Counted from the stretch's first letter, positions 8,494 to 17,895 are shown. The stretch is DNA of 45,968 bases from Dulcicalothrix desertica PCC 7102 (GCF_003991905.1 NZ_RSCL01000021.1:1-45968), one strand, 5' to 3'. Notes: generated by a model from the letters alone, not told the origin. Program-made: numbers and translations.

Positions 8494-9238
8494 GGTCGGT
8501 TGCCTCCTTTTGTGTTTGTGATGTTAGCAACGCTGGTGGTACCGCCATACCCATACCTTCGGTTAATTCCTTCGGTGGTGTATAACGTGCTTCTGACTGA
8601 ATGTACTTGCCAGTGAGAATTTGTGGAACGGACTTCATGTTGTGAGTTGTGCTGTAGTAGCGGTGTGTTTGCTTGATTACAACACCACGTTCTTGCATTG
8701 AGTCGTTAGCAATCTTCTTACGTAGCTTAATAATCGCGTCGATAATAGCTTCTGGACGAGGAGGACACCCTGGTAAATATACGTCCACAGGAATTAATTT
8801 ATCTACTCCACGTACTGCACTGGGTGAGTCAACACTGAACATTCCACCTGTAATTGTACAGGCGCCCATTGCAATTACATACTTTGGTTCGGGCATTTGC
8901 TCGTACAAACGCACCAACTGAGGCGCCATCTTCATGGTGATGGTACCAGCAGTAATAATTAAATCAGCTTGACGTGGGCTAGAACGAGGAATAAGACCAA
9001 AACGGTCGAAGTCAAATCTCGAACCAATTAGAGCTGCAAATTCAATAAAGCAGCAAGCTGTTCCAAACAGCAAAGGCCATAGACTCGAAAGTCTTGCCCA
9101 GTTATATAAGTCGTCAACGGTTGTTAAGATAACATTTTCCGACAGGTCAGAGGTTACCGTCGTGCGCTGAATTGGGTTTAAGATACGCTCAGTTTGTTGA
9201 GTTGTTATCTCTTTTGCCGCATTAGCATCTAAGACCAT
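8486..9238 (-). CDS. ndhK: NAD(P)H-quinone oxidoreductase subunit K (iron-sulfur)
   Basis: The 250-residue protein is the PSST/NuoB-type subunit, which holds the N2-type [4Fe-4S] cluster next to the quinone site. The ligand region GTACCFIEF carries the paired cysteines, with further cysteines in [11 protein letters not shown] and [10 protein letters not shown]. The N-terminal 40 residues and the C-terminal tail are the usual variable cyanobacterial extensions. It overlaps ndhC by 10 bases upstream and ndhJ by 8 bases downstream. Confidence 0.97.
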   Translation of the reverse strand: MVLDANAAKEITTQQTERILNPIQRTTVTSDLSENVILTTVDDLYNWARLSSLWPLLFGTACCFIEFAALIGSRFDFDRFGLIPRSSPRQADLIITAGTITMKMAPQLVRLYEQMPEPKYVIAMGACTITGGMFSVDSPSAVRGVDKLIPVDVYLPGCPPRPEAIIDAIIKLRKKIANDSMQERGVVIKQTHRYYSTTHNMKSVPQILTGKYIQSEARYTPPKELTEGMGMAVPPALLTSQTQKEATDRG

Positions 9239-9591
9239 TCCAAAGCTCCTTTACGCCATGCGTATACTAGGGCAACTACAAGAATCGCTATAAAAATAAG
9301 CGCTTCTATAAACGCTAACAACCCTAGACGGTGAAATGCTACCGCCCAAGGATACAAAAATACTGTCTCCACATCGAAGACCACGAAAACAAGCGCAAAC
9401 ATGTAGTAGCGGATGTTGAACTGAATCCAGGCGCCACCAATCGGTTCCATACCAGATTCGTAAGTTGTGCGTCGTTCGGGGTTGCGCCCACTGGGTCGCA
9501 AAAGCTTAGACGCACTGAGAGCTAGGGCTGGAACTAGGCTACAGACAAGCAGGAAGCCTAGAAGGTACTCGTAACCGCTAAGGACAAACAC
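9229..9591 (-). CDS. ndhC: NAD(P)H-quinone oxidoreductase subunit 3
   Basis: The 120-residue integral membrane subunit has three hydrophobic helices (about 8-25, 63-85 and 93-110). The loop with [17 protein letters not shown] and the acidic [14 protein letters not shown] segment are diagnostic of NuoA/NdhC. It is the first gene of the ndhCKJ operon. The promoter must lie in the 205 bp divergent region shared with rubA; I could not pick a clear -10/-35 pair there. Confidence 0.97.
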   Translation of the reverse strand: MFVLSGYEYLLGFLLVCSLVPALALSASKLLRPSGRNPERRTTYESGMEPIGGAWIQFNIRYYMFALVFVVFDVETVFLYPWAVAFHRLGLLAFIEALIFIAILVVALVYAWRKGALEWS

Positions 9592-9796
9592 AATATATTT
9601 CTACCGTGAGAGAATGAAACGAACTTTGTTACCTTAATTTACATACATTATATCGTCTTAGCTTTTTTGAATCTGACAAAACATATAGTTAGGTAATTTG
9701 ATTCGTTTTTGGTTGTGATAGAAAAATCTAACACTTGTGTCATAATTTGTAACGTATATTTAAGATTCGCCTGTAAAATACCAGGCATCTGGGGCT

Positions 9797-10192
9797 ATGA
9801 GCGAACACGAAAATGAACCAGTAGTTGACACAACGCCAGACGTTGATGAAAGTGCTGAAAGTGCTGAAAGTGCTGAAACTACCGAGTTAGACCGCTACGA
9901 ATGTCGTTCCTGCGGTTACGTTTACGAACCTGAAAAAGGAGACGATAAACGTGATATCCCTCCTGGAAGACCTTTTGATGAACTACCTTTAATTTGGCGT
10001 TGTCCTGTTTGCGGCGCCAAGAAAGCAGCTTTTGTCAATATTGGCCCTGCGGGTAGTGCATCAGGTTTCAAAGAAAACCTTGGTTTTGGCTTAGGCGTGA
10101 ATACACTAACCCCAACGCAAAAGAACCTTCTGATTTTTGGTGGTCTAGCAGCAGCCTTTTTACTTTTTATGAGCCTGTATGGCTTGCAATAA
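9797..10192 (+). CDS. rubA: Membrane-anchored rubredoxin (RubA type)
   Basis: The 131-residue protein has an acidic N-terminus (three SAE repeats, about 18-26), a rubredoxin domain with iron ligands in CRSCGYVY and CPVCGAKK, and a C-terminal membrane helix (NLLIFGGLAAAFLLF). In cyanobacteria this protein supports assembly of photosystem II (and possibly photosystem I) at the thylakoid. The neighbours ycf48 and psbEFLJ, which share this PSII assembly role, support the call. A hairpin repeat separates it from ycf48. Confidence 0.93.
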   Translation: MSEHENEPVVDTTPDVDESAESAESAETTELDRYECRSCGYVYEPEKGDDKRDIPPGRPFDELPLIWRCPVCGAKKAAFVNIGPAGSASGFKENLGFGLGVNTLTPTQKNLLIFGGLAAAFLLFMSLYGLQ

Positions 10193-10197
10193 CACAT

Positions 10198-10225
10198 GTA
10201 GAGACGTGATTAATCATGTCTCTAC
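10198..10225. repeat. GTAGAGACG hairpin repeat, copy 1
   Basis: A nearly perfect inverted repeat (GTAGAGACGTGATT / AATCATGTCTCTAC) lies 5 bases after the rubA stop. Relatives lie at 11304, 12661 and 25034. It could attenuate transcription between rubA and ycf48. Confidence 0.7.
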
Positions 10226-10270
10226 GGACGTTTTAATTTGAACATTAACGAAATACATTCAAAAATACTA

Positions 10271-11299
10271 ATGCTTTTAATTGCTAGATTTTGGCGGCGA
10301 ATATTGACGACGGCTGTAGTGATTTTGATTTGCGTTGGTTGTAGCAGCGTTCCTAACACAGCATACAATCCTTGGTCGGTAATATCTGTGCCCACGGATG
10401 CAAAACTACTCGATGTCGGTTTTACCTCAGATAAACAACATGGTTTTATAGTAGGTAGTAATTCTGCTGTTTTAGAAACTAAAGATGGTGGTAACACTTG
10501 GAAAGAAGTTCCCCTTCAACTCGATAGCGAAAATTATCGTTTGACTTCCGTCAGCTTTTCTGGTAAAGAAGGCTGGATAGTTGGAGAGCCAGCTTTGATG
10601 CTACACACAACTGATGAAGGTCGCTCATGGTCGCAAATTCCCCTTAGTGAAAAATTACCAGGCGCCCCTGTTAGTGTTGTGGCATTAGGTGATAATAAAG
10701 CGGAAATGGCGACCAATGTAGGCGGTATTTATCAAACTTCAGATGGTGGTAAAAACTGGAAAGCTCAAGTTGCTGAAGCTGTTGGTTTTGTACGTAACAT
10801 GAAGCGTTCACCAGATGGCAAATACGTAGCAGTATCCGCGAAAGGTAATTTTTACTCAACTTGGGAACCTGGACTAAACGCATGGGTTCCTCACAACCGT
10901 AACAGTTCACGTCGCGTCGAAAACATGGGCTTTACCTCAGATGGAAAGATGTGGATGATAGCGCGTGGTGGTCAACTTCAATTTTCTGACCCAGAAAAAC
11001 CAGAAGAATGGCTCGAAGCTCAATATCCAGAATTTTCTACCAGTTGGGGTTTACTCGACATGGCATATCGTACACCCGATGAAATTTGGGTTACTGGTGG
11101 TAGCGGTAACTTGCTACGCAGTGCCGATGGTGGTAAAACCTGGGAAAAAGACCGTGATGTCGAACAAGTACCCGCTAACTTGTTTAAAGTCGTTTTCTTC
11201 TCACAAGACCAAGGGTTTGTACTAGGAGACCGTGGTGGTTACTTACTTAAGTATCAACCTGATATCGCATCTAACACCAAATTGGCGCCTGCCGCATAA
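10271..11299 (+). CDS. ycf48: Photosystem II assembly factor Ycf48 (HCF136)
   Basis: Ycf48 is a lumenal seven-bladed beta-propeller that binds newly made D1 and helps form the PSII reaction centre. The N-terminus has a signal peptide ending in a lipobox (ILICVGCSS), so the protein is lipid-anchored. Repeated blades show the family motif TxDGGxxW: TKDGGNTWKE, TTDEGRSWSQ, TSDGGKNWKA, SADGGKTWEK. I chose the ATG at 10271 because the signal peptide starts there; an in-frame TTG exists at 10238. The gene sits between rubA and psbEFLJ, the usual cyanobacterial arrangement. Confidence 0.96.
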   Translation: MLLIARFWRRILTTAVVILICVGCSSVPNTAYNPWSVISVPTDAKLLDVGFTSDKQHGFIVGSNSAVLETKDGGNTWKEVPLQLDSENYRLTSVSFSGKEGWIVGEPALMLHTTDEGRSWSQIPLSEKLPGAPVSVVALGDNKAEMATNVGGIYQTSDGGKNWKAQVAEAVGFVRNMKRSPDGKYVAVSAKGNFYSTWEPGLNAWVPHNRNSSRRVENMGFTSDGKMWMIARGGQLQFSDPEKPEEWLEAQYPEFSTSWGLLDMAYRTPDEIWVTGGSGNLLRSADGGKTWEKDRDVEQVPANLFKVVFFSQDQGFVLGDRGGYLLKYQPDIASNTKLAPAA

Positions 11300-11303
11300 T
11301 AAT

Positions 11304-11337
11304 GTAGAGACGCGAGGAACATCCATCGCGTCTCTAC
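11304..11337. repeat. GTAGAGACG hairpin repeat, copy 2
   Basis: The arms GTAGAGACGCG and CGCGTCTCTAC pair perfectly around a 12-base loop, just after the ycf48 stop. Confidence 0.75.
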
Positions 11338-11552
11338 GGGATGTAAATTTTTTTATGAGAAAAACGTTGCGACTTGTAACTCTTTCTAAACTTTGTAGGA
11401 TAATAAACAAGTAGGATATGCGCTACATGATGTCGCGCGCTGCTAGTTTAACTTTTACTTCGTCTCAAAATAGATGGGGTAATATCCGCTGCTAAATGTG
11501 AGAAACTCTTAGCAGAGGGTTTTAAATGTTTCAGATTCATGTAGGAGAGCCA

Positions 11553-11801
11553 ATGTCAGGTACCACTGGAGAGCGTCCGTTTTCGGACATAATAACCAGC
11601 GTTCGTTACTGGGTAATTCACAGCATCACCATTCCAGCACTGTTTATTGCTGGTTGGCTATTTGTTAGCACCGGACTCGCGTATGATGTTTTTGGTACTC
11701 CCCGTCCAGATGAGTACTTTACTCAATCGCGACCTGAAGTACCAATCGTTAACAACCGTTTTGAAGCAAAACAACAAGTAGAAAAATATATTGGCAAGTA
11801 G
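11553..11801 (+). CDS. psbE: Cytochrome b559 alpha subunit
   Basis: The 82-residue protein binds the haem of cytochrome b559 with PsbF in the PSII core. The haem-ligand histidine is in [11 protein letters not shown], followed by one membrane helix and a conserved lumenal tail ([17 protein letters not shown]). I placed the start at 11553, which gives the canonical [13 protein letters not shown]-terminus with AGGAG just upstream. An in-frame ATG at 11526 would add nine residues not known in the family. It is the first gene of psbEFLJ. Confidence 0.98.
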   Translation: MSGTTGERPFSDIITSVRYWVIHSITIPALFIAGWLFVSTGLAYDVFGTPRPDEYFTQSRPEVPIVNNRFEAKQQVEKYIGK

Positions 11802-11810
11802 TATCAAACT

Positions 11811-11948
11811 ATGACTAGCGGTAATAACATAAACCAACCAATTCAGTATCCTATTTTTACGGTTCGCTGGCTGGCAGTTCACACTCTAGCTGTACCCACC
11901 GTTTTCTTTTTAGGTGCTATCGCATCAATGCAATTCATCCAACGATAG
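11811..11948 (+). CDS. psbF: Cytochrome b559 beta subunit
   Basis: The 45-residue protein begins [20 protein letters not shown] and ends MQFIQR. The histidine in [12 protein letters not shown] is the second axial haem ligand, next to a single membrane helix. Length and sequence are canonical. It starts 9 bases after psbE. Confidence 0.98.
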   Translation: MTSGNNINQPIQYPIFTVRWLAVHTLAVPTVFFLGAIASMQFIQR

Positions 11949-11984
11949 GATTCAACGATTAGAACTTAAGGATACAAGGATATT

Positions 11985-12104
11985 ATGGATCGTTCACCAA
12001 ATCCAAATAATCAACCCGTTGAGCTAAACCGAACTTCTTTATACCTCGGACTATTGCTCGTTTTCGTTTTGGGAATTCTATTCTCTAGTTACTTCTTTAA
12101 CTAA
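11985..12104 (+). CDS. psbL: Photosystem II protein L
   Basis: The 39-residue single-helix PSII subunit begins [20 protein letters not shown] and ends SSYFFN, both canonical. It is located near the QA side and the PSII dimer interface. It starts 36 bases after psbF with AAGGAT upstream. Confidence 0.98.
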   Translation: MDRSPNPNNQPVELNRTSLYLGLLLVFVLGILFSSYFFN

Positions 12105-12197
12105 GTAACTTTTGATTTTGTTTCCATCACTGGTGTATATAAATTTCCCAGTGATGATAATGTTAATTATTCTATTTTGTGAAGGGAGGAGAAAGTT

Positions 12198-12317
12198 GTG
12201 TCTGGAGGTGGGAGAATACCACTGTGGATTGTCGCTACAGTCGCAGGGTTAGGAGTAATTACTGTTGTAGGCATTTTCTTTTACGGCGCCTACGCTGGTC
12301 TTGGTTCTTCGATGTAA
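12198..12317 (+). CDS. psbJ: Photosystem II protein J
   Basis: The 39-residue PSII subunit ([16 protein letters not shown], ending [10 protein letters not shown]) has one membrane helix. The start codon is GTG at 12198, with a strong GGGAGG about 10 bases upstream. It is the last gene of the operon, 93 bases after psbL; the larger gap contains no other gene. Confidence 0.96.
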   Translation: MSGGGRIPLWIVATVAGLGVITVVGIFFYGAYAGLGSSM

Positions 12318-12346
12318 TCTAATAAGAACCGATTATATAAAAACAA

Positions 12347-12377
12347 AAACCACCTACTTGTTGAGAGTAGGTGGTTT
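12347..12377 (+). terminator. Terminator of the psbEFLJ operon
   Basis: A perfect 11 bp stem (AAACCACCTAC / GTAGGTGGTTT, loop 9) lies 30 bases after the psbJ stop. The stem ends in T residues but a long T-run is absent. Confidence 0.75.
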
Positions 12378-12660
12378 CAATTTGAATTGCTATGTTGGGG
12401 TACGAAGTTCCTCGACACCAACCTACGTGTGCTACATGTAACTATTCCTTAATGTCCCTAGCCATATCCTGGTTTTCTGCGTATAGCATTATAAAAACTA
12501 TAGTCATAGCAGGAAAGATAAGACATGTTAAGGGAACCAAGATAGCAGGCAAAAAAGATGCTGACATAGTAAATAGTCCTGTTAAACTAAACTACGAATT
12601 CCCTTAGAGCTTACTGCAATTCCAAGCAATTTTTTACAAATTCTCAAGATTTTTAACATA

Positions 12661-12731
12661 TGTAGAGATGCGATTAATCCCTTCGGGAAATCCTCCGGAT
12701 TACGAGACGCGAGGAACATCGCATCTCTACA
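12661..12731. repeat. GTAGAGATGCG hairpin repeat, copy 3
   Basis: The outer arms TGTAGAGATGCG and CGCATCTCTACA pair perfectly, and inside lie a second GAGACGCGAGGAACATC segment like copy 2 and a small CCTTCGGG hairpin. This looks like one repeat inserted in another. It may end transcription of the gene at 12733-15393. Between 12378 and 12660 I see no supported gene. Confidence 0.7.
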
Positions 12732-12732
12732 C

Positions 12733-15393
12733 CTAAATCCCTAATAGCTCATCAAACTGCAAAACTGGCAAGTCGGGTGGAACAACTGTACGTTGAACAC
12801 TCGCTTTATCGCTTTCCAACTGCGTTCTTATGTCTAATGATACGGCTTCTATACGTATTTCTACGCAGCCAAATGGAATATTTAATTCGGTTATTACTTC
12901 CATTCCTGACTCAAACGAATTTGGTAGCAAGTCTGTTAATATGTGTGGCCCTTCCAATAACCATCTTGTTTGACAGTCTTCTACCCATAATTTTATACAC
13001 GTATTCGGACGTATTTCTTTTAATAAGATTCTGACTCGAATCGTATTACCAGAAACTAACTCTTTGCCTGGTACATTTATTTGAGGTACTGGTAATATTT
13101 CAATGTCTTCAAGATTGAATGGTAAAGAAGATAACATTTCTGCTACTGATGCTTCTGGCGCCAAAGTTTCGTCTAAATCTAATTGAGTATTATCACCACC
13201 TTCTTCTATATCATCAACTACTATTTCCTGCGCTATCCAAGTAGATGCTGTTTTGATTTCTTCTGTTTTTTCTGGAACTTCCTGTACAGACTGTATACGT
13301 GTATCTGCCTCAATATATATTATGCTTTGTGTATATAAGGCGCCTTCTAAACGCTCTTGAGAGATATTACTATTTTCATCCTCCCTTTGGTTTTCTGTAC
13401 CGTTTTGTGTACTAATCAGATCGGACACATTTTGAGGCGCCATCGAAGCAGGATAATTTTGATACTCTAAATTAATATTTTCAGATGTAGAGTAACCTTG
13501 ACTTTGCATCCATTTTTTAATTAACGGAGATACATAAGGTCTATTTGCCATTTCAGCGTTATATGAAAAAGTCGATGTTCGTAATGGCTCCGAGTTTTGT
13601 TCTGTATAATTATGGTGTTGATTACTTACAGCGGCATTATCTGTAATAGCATGGTTCGTTGTTTCTGGAACATCAACATTTACCTCCATTGTGTCAGTCT
13701 TACTGTCTAGAGTCTCATGCTCTATATTTTCTAGCTCTATATTTCTCAGTTCAATATTTTCTAGCTCTATATTTTGTACTTCTAAATTATCTTGTTCAAG
13801 ACACTCTTCAACAAGGATGTTACTTGCTGAAGAGTCTTCAATGGGTAATTGTCTTTTTCTCAGAAACGGAAAAGTAGAACTAGCAATACTAGATGCTAAT
13901 GCACCATAACTAGAGGAGTCAGATAATCTCCATGTTTCTACTTCCTCGCGTTTTGGTTTGTAATCATCGACACGTAGAGGTAGAGCGCGTTTGGGAGATG
14001 GTTGTGTAACTAACGGAGTAAATTGTCCTTTGGCTGTTTTTGCCAAATTGAAAAGTTCTAAATCTATTGATACTGTCTTTTCAGGTTCTGGAGTTAGCTG
14101 TGGTTGTGCCACATCTAGCATATCAGGTTCGCTAGGTTTCGCAGTTGCGACAGAGGCTAATAACTCGCTAACATCTGCTGTAACAATAAAAGACTGGCTT
14201 GCTAGTAATATTGCATCTCCCACACTTGACAAGGCGCCATATAAATAAATATCCGCCAAAATTAACTTAGACTCACAACTAGCAGGAATTTCTACAGAGA
14301 AATCAAAACCAAAAGGTAATAGTCTTTCTCCTATTGATTTTTGTTGCTGTACTAAAACTTCTAACCCAAGAGGAGAACGTAACTCAACACGCAACTCTCC
14401 GGCGCCAACACTTTCAAAATCAGAGGTATCATCTTTATGTGATGAATCATCATCTCGTAACTTGACTCGTCCACGTATAGTTAAAGAACGTCCCCATTGC
14501 GCTACATAACTTTGTTCATCAAGACGCAAAACCAATGGTAACGGTTGTTCTAACTGCGAAGACTCAGAATTTTCTTCCTCCAATAAAGAATTGCTATTTG
14601 GAAGTGCTAGCTCAATTAAGTTTTGCAATATTTGTTCTGCTGTATCACCTCTCACCCATACCGGGTTAACAGGTTGGTCTACAATTGCTTCTATTTCGCT
14701 GTTACGAATTGACAAAGCAAGACTGTTTATACTTAAGCCAACAGGTTCATCAACAATTACATCTATATTATCTATATTCTCTATCTCATCCGTATTATCT
14801 ATCTCACCCGTGTCACCCGTATTATTTATCTCATCCGTATTATCTATCTCATCCGTATTATTTATCTCACCCGTATTATTTATCTCATCCGTATCATCCG
14901 TATCACCTGTATAATCCGTATAATCCGTGTTCGTATTTTCTACATCTACTCTTAGAAAACTAGGGGGAGCAGGAGGAATAGGAAGGTTAGATACAACGTA
15001 ACCCTCTGTATTATTATTACCAGGAGTAATTTCGGTTGTGGCAATGAGCGGCAAAACTTGTAAACGAAGATTATGCTGCCATGAGTTGCCAAACATATCA
15101 GACATTAAATCGCCTGAACAGCGAACTTCCCATACTCCAGGGGTAAAGTCGGTAAAAGGCATTACCGCTGCTAAACCTTCTGAGTTTGTACGACGTAATC
15201 GCTTATGAATTCGGCGCCTGGGTGGTATTTCGGAAGGAGATTGATAAATAACCCTAACTTCTACATCAGTATTTACACTGTCAGAACTGGCGACTATCCG
15301 ATATCGACCTTCAACGATTTCTGCATAAGCAGATTCTAAGGGCTGCCAAGCGCGCTCGCCCTGCTTTTGTATAAGAAATTGCCACTGTTCCAT
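12733..15393 (-). CDS. Large acidic protein with Ig-like segments and short repeats, unknown function
   Basis: The 886-residue protein has no signal peptide or membrane helix. Residues 1-125 (QWQFLIQKQGERAWQPLESA, then GVWEVRCSGDLMSD) and a C-terminal part (GNTIRVRILLKEIRPNTCIKLW) look like beta-sandwich domains that recur in cyanobacterial surface or scaffold proteins. A spacer at about 155-215 is built of NNTDEI/NNTGEI-type units. A second one at about 545-560 repeats NIELENIEL. Both are encoded by DNA tandem repeats, so length should vary between strains. Overall charge is strongly negative. No enzyme motif is visible. The start at 15393 gives MEQWQFLIQ; 256 bases without another gene lie upstream. 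Confidence 0.8.
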   Translation of the reverse strand: MEQWQFLIQKQGERAWQPLESAYAEIVEGRYRIVASSDSVNTDVEVRVIYQSPSEIPPRRRIHKRLRRTNSEGLAAVMPFTDFTPGVWEVRCSGDLMSDMFGNSWQHNLRLQVLPLIATTEITPGNNNTEGYVVSNLPIPPAPPSFLRVDVENTNTDYTDYTGDTDDTDEINNTGEINNTDEIDNTDEINNTGDTGEIDNTDEIENIDNIDVIVDEPVGLSINSLALSIRNSEIEAIVDQPVNPVWVRGDTAEQILQNLIELALPNSNSLLEEENSESSQLEQPLPLVLRLDEQSYVAQWGRSLTIRGRVKLRDDDSSHKDDTSDFESVGAGELRVELRSPLGLEVLVQQQKSIGERLLPFGFDFSVEIPASCESKLILADIYLYGALSSVGDAILLASQSFIVTADVSELLASVATAKPSEPDMLDVAQPQLTPEPEKTVSIDLELFNLAKTAKGQFTPLVTQPSPKRALPLRVDDYKPKREEVETWRLSDSSSYGALASSIASSTFPFLRKRQLPIEDSSASNILVEECLEQDNLEVQNIELENIELRNIELENIEHETLDSKTDTMEVNVDVPETTNHAITDNAAVSNQHHNYTEQNSEPLRTSTFSYNAEMANRPYVSPLIKKWMQSQGYSTSENINLEYQNYPASMAPQNVSDLISTQNGTENQREDENSNISQERLEGALYTQSIIYIEADTRIQSVQEVPEKTEEIKTASTWIAQEIVVDDIEEGGDNTQLDLDETLAPEASVAEMLSSLPFNLEDIEILPVPQINVPGKELVSGNTIRVRILLKEIRPNTCIKLWVEDCQTRWLLEGPHILTDLLPNSFESGMEVITELNIPFGCVEIRIEAVSLDIRTQLESDKASVQRTVVPPDLPVLQFDELLGI
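14770..14940. repeat. Coding tandem repeat, 9 and 18 bp units
   Basis: Units such as ATCTCATCCGTATT and TTATCTCACCCGT recur about ten times with small changes. They encode the NNTDEI/NNTGEI spacer of the acidic protein on the minus strand. Because the units are multiples of three, gain or loss keeps the frame. Confidence 0.8.
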
Positions 15394-15650
15394 CGTTTGT
15401 GATGTTAAAACCTAAAGCCAAGAGTAATAATTGCATTTCCTTGCTTGTCAGTTTACCTTGCTCTATTACTAATTGCATCACATATTCTGTTGTTTTTATT
15501 GAAACATCATGTTTTTACCCAAACAACGCAATATGCGCGGTATGGTAGGTTACATTTTTAGCTAAAAACAAAAAAAACGGGCAGAGACAAACTCAACCCA
15601 ACTTGACGTGATATCATCTTACCTATTTGAATTTGCTCTCTAAGTACAAT

Positions 15651-15905
15651 TTAAGCGTAACGATTTTGATAGTAAGCCAAGATTTGCTTGACTAGTTTAC
15701 TGTTTTCAACTGGTAAGTCAGGCGCCAAAAGAAGTTGTAAACATTCTACTTGGCTTTGGTTGTAGTCAAATGAAGAAGAAGATTGAGTAATTATTTCAAC
15801 TTCTATACCTTCAACTTGGCGTAGATGAGCCGCTATTTCGCGATACACCGCTAAAGGTAGTCCAGCAAATTCAACTTTTTCACACGTTACGTTGTGGATG
15901 TGCAT
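15651..15905 (-). CDS. Conserved small protein of unknown function
   Basis: The 84-residue soluble protein begins MHIHNVTCEKVEFAGLPLAV and ends KQILAYYQNRYA. It starts 2 bases after the stop of the upstream lipoprotein gene, so the two are almost certainly co-transcribed and translationally coupled. The pattern of predicted strand-helix-strand is compatible with a small alpha/beta fold. I recognise no named family. Confidence 0.75.
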   Translation of the reverse strand: MHIHNVTCEKVEFAGLPLAVYREIAAHLRQVEGIEVEIITQSSSSFDYNQSQVECLQLLLAPDLPVENSKLVKQILAYYQNRYA

Positions 15906-15907
15906 TT

Positions 15908-16804
15908 TTACGAAGCTCCGGTTGGAACAGTGTTTGGTGCTGGAGGTGCGCTGTCAGCAGATGCTGTTGTTGCTGGCGCCGCAGCTCCTTCTCCTACCAT
16001 TCTCGCAACTTCGATGCCAAATTGTTCAAAAATTACTACTGGCTCTGAGCCTTCGTTCATTTCAATTCGTTTTACCAATAGTCCACTAGAAAGTCTATCA
16101 CCAGCTTGAACATAGCGACTGGTTGGCTCATTCGGTACTTTGATAATGGCTTGAGGCTCGCTACCCACAAGCACTACACCTGTAACAGCAACTGCTCGCG
16201 CTAGTTCTGGTTGTGGTGTCGGTGGAAGTACTGATACTAGTGAAGGATTTGGAACTACCTGTGGCATTACTCTGGGTAAAACTGGCGTAAAACCACGAGT
16301 CATTGGGGGTGGCAGTTTCGCGATGACTCTACGATTCATTGGAAGTATACGCGGCTGAGTTCTTGCTGAAATTACCGAACTTCTACGTCTTATATTATTT
16401 TCAGACACACTCGAAACTCTTGCCGGCAATGTCGGTAACACAGGTACCACTCTTCTAAAGCTTGGCGCCGATGTTGTTGGCATAATTGGAATTGAAGGAG
16501 CAACAATTTGTGCAAATGGGTCAGGACGACCTCTAGTTATATCTATTGCTCTTTGAGTTGAGTTTGTCGGTTGAATTAAATTTGGTGTTGCCACAGTAGC
16601 TACTGTTGTTACCTGCGGTTTACCAGGTACAACTGGGTTACTGAACGGTTGAGCCAATTGTGTTGATGCTGGAACTGGAGTTGCGGCAGGAGTAGCAGCA
16701 GTTGTAGGAGTAGGAGCAGCTGCTTGTTCCCCTCCCTCTGATGAACACCCTGCGATTGTAAGAATTGCAATAGCTGCAACTGCAATTTTTGAATATCTGC
16801 CCAT
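15908..16804 (-). CDS. Proline/threonine-rich lipoprotein
   Basis: The 298-residue protein has a signal peptide with a clear lipobox (AILTIAGCSSEGG), so it is anchored by a lipid on Cys19. A long low-complexity Ala/Pro/Thr linker follows, then a C-terminal domain (about 205-270: VTGVVLVGSEPQAIIKVPNE, YVQAGDRLSSGLLVKRIEM) resembling the periplasmic PilP/type II secretion C-type beta-domain. That resemblance is inference. I chose the ATG at 16804; an in-frame ATG at 16846 would put 14 hydrophobic residues before the signal. It is the first gene of a two-gene operon with 15651-15905. Confidence 0.75.
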   Translation of the reverse strand: MGRYSKIAVAAIAILTIAGCSSEGGEQAAAPTPTTAATPAATPVPASTQLAQPFSNPVVPGKPQVTTVATVATPNLIQPTNSTQRAIDITRGRPDPFAQIVAPSIPIMPTTSAPSFRRVVPVLPTLPARVSSVSENNIRRRSSVISARTQPRILPMNRRVIAKLPPPMTRGFTPVLPRVMPQVVPNPSLVSVLPPTPQPELARAVAVTGVVLVGSEPQAIIKVPNEPTSRYVQAGDRLSSGLLVKRIEMNEGSEPVVIFEQFGIEVARMVGEGAAAPATTASADSAPPAPNTVPTGAS

Positions 16805-16852
16805 TAGTGTCAAAAGCCATTGGAAAAAAAATTTAATCGAAATCAACCAGAA

Positions 16853-16921
16853 ACAGAAACCTGGTTTCTACGTAAAATCTTTGTTGTTATTACAAGATAG
16901 AATAAGAAACCAGGTTTCTAA
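16853..16921. repeat. Pair of AGAAACCNGGTTTCT repeats
   Basis: Two 15-base self-complementary copies (AGAAACCTGGTTTCT near 16854 and AGAAACCAGGTTTCT near 16907) flank about 40 bases. A related, longer hairpin lies at 19382-19416. Confidence 0.7.
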
Positions 16922-17026
16922 GGTGAAATCTCATTCCGTTATAACCTAACTTTGAATAATTCAGTAGTCCTAAATGTCACTAATATATAAGTGATAATAC
17001 GTATTTTTATTGAAGAGCAAGGCGGG

Positions 17027-17073
17027 TTTACCTAGTATTTACTTAGCTCATACTTATTAAACTATTAGGTAAA
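17027..17073 (-). terminator. Possible terminator or stem-loop after sigF
   Basis: GTTTACCTA and TAGGTAAAC pair, with outer GGCGG/CCGCC arms giving a longer imperfect stem just downstream of the sigF stop. No strong U-tract follows on the minus strand, so termination is not certain. Confidence 0.45.
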
Positions 17074-17085
17074 CTTTCACCGCCT

Positions 17086-17895
17086 CTACTCTACACCCAT
17101 TAAGGTTTTCAGCGAATCTAGTCCTTTTTTGACTCGACGAGAAACCGTAACAACACTAATTCCCATGCGTTCTGCAACTTCTTTCTGCGTCAAATCGTGT
17201 AAAAACACAAATTCTAGAACTTCACGAGTCCGCTGTTCTAATTGAAGCAGTGCTTGTTGTAAACGGATTTGGTCTTCTTGTGCGAGTTGAAAACTGCGGT
17301 AGTTGCTATCGGGTACCAATTCCCCCAAGCTCGCGGCGCCTTCTTCACCGTCTTGTACTGGTACATCTAAACTTAAAGGCGCCCGATTTGCCCAAGCAAG
17401 CTTAATTTCTTGCCATTCTTCAGTCGAAATATCGAGTGCTGCTGCTACTTCAGCATCCGTTGGTTGGCGATTATACTTCTCACGTAATGAACGCGACACT
17501 CCTATTGCTTGCTGCTGAATAGCTAGCCAGCGACGGGGAATTCTAACCGTAACACCTTTGTCACGTAAATAGTGCTGAATTTCACCGCGAATATAAGGAA
17601 TTGCAAATGAACTAAAAGCATGACCTTTAGATATTTCAAACCTTTCAATCGCACGAATTAACCCTAAACAACCTACTTGGAGCAAATCCTCGTAGCTTTC
17701 TTGGCACTGATTAATCCAGTAGTGAGCTTCTCTTCTGACTAGTCCAAAGTTCAGTTTTACCAGTTGATTACGAATGTCAGCACTTTTGTCTCGCTGATAG
17801 GAGCGCAACAACTGCCAGACTTCTTGCTTCAGTTCGTTGGAGTTTGTTGTAACTAAGGTAGGCATTGGCACCGCGTTCATTATTTGGTTTATCAA
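17086..17895 (-). CDS. sigF: RNA polymerase sigma factor, group 3, SigF type
   Basis: The protein has up to 269 residues. Sigma region 2 is seen in LVKLNFGLVRREAHYWI and GCLGLIRAIERFEISKGHAF, region 3 in ITVRIPRRWLAIQ-like sequence, and region 4 ends in a helix-turn-helix (LTQKEVAERMGISVVTVSRR). The SigF group controls pilus and motility genes in several cyanobacteria, and in Nostoc it is tied to hormogonium gene expression. Start is uncertain: ATGs at 17895, 17877 and 17865 are in frame and none has a strong ribosome site; 17865 (MPTLVTTNSNELK) may be closest to the family. It follows psbO in the same direction, as I recall for Nostoc relatives. Confidence 0.92.
   Translation of the reverse strand: MINQIMNAVPMPTLVTTNSNELKQEVWQLLRSYQRDKSADIRNQLVKLNFGLVRREAHYWINQCQESYEDLLQVGCLGLIRAIERFEISKGHAFSSFAIPYIRGEIQHYLRDKGVTVRIPRRWLAIQQQAIGVSRSLREKYNRQPTDAEVAAALDISTEEWQEIKLAWANRAPLSLDVPVQDGEEGAASLGELVPDSNYRSFQLAQEDQIRLQQALLQLEQRTREVLEFVFLHDLTQKEVAERMGISVVTVSRRVKKGLDSLKTLMGVE

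Noticed and set aside
12392-12607. 71-codon plus-strand frame after psbJ
   Set aside because: No ribosome site, composition not protein-like, and it lies between a terminator and a repeat.
14591-14963. Plus-strand frames full of SSVLSIS or YYLSHP repeats
   Set aside because: These are antisense readings of the tandem repeat that encodes the acidic spacer on the minus strand.
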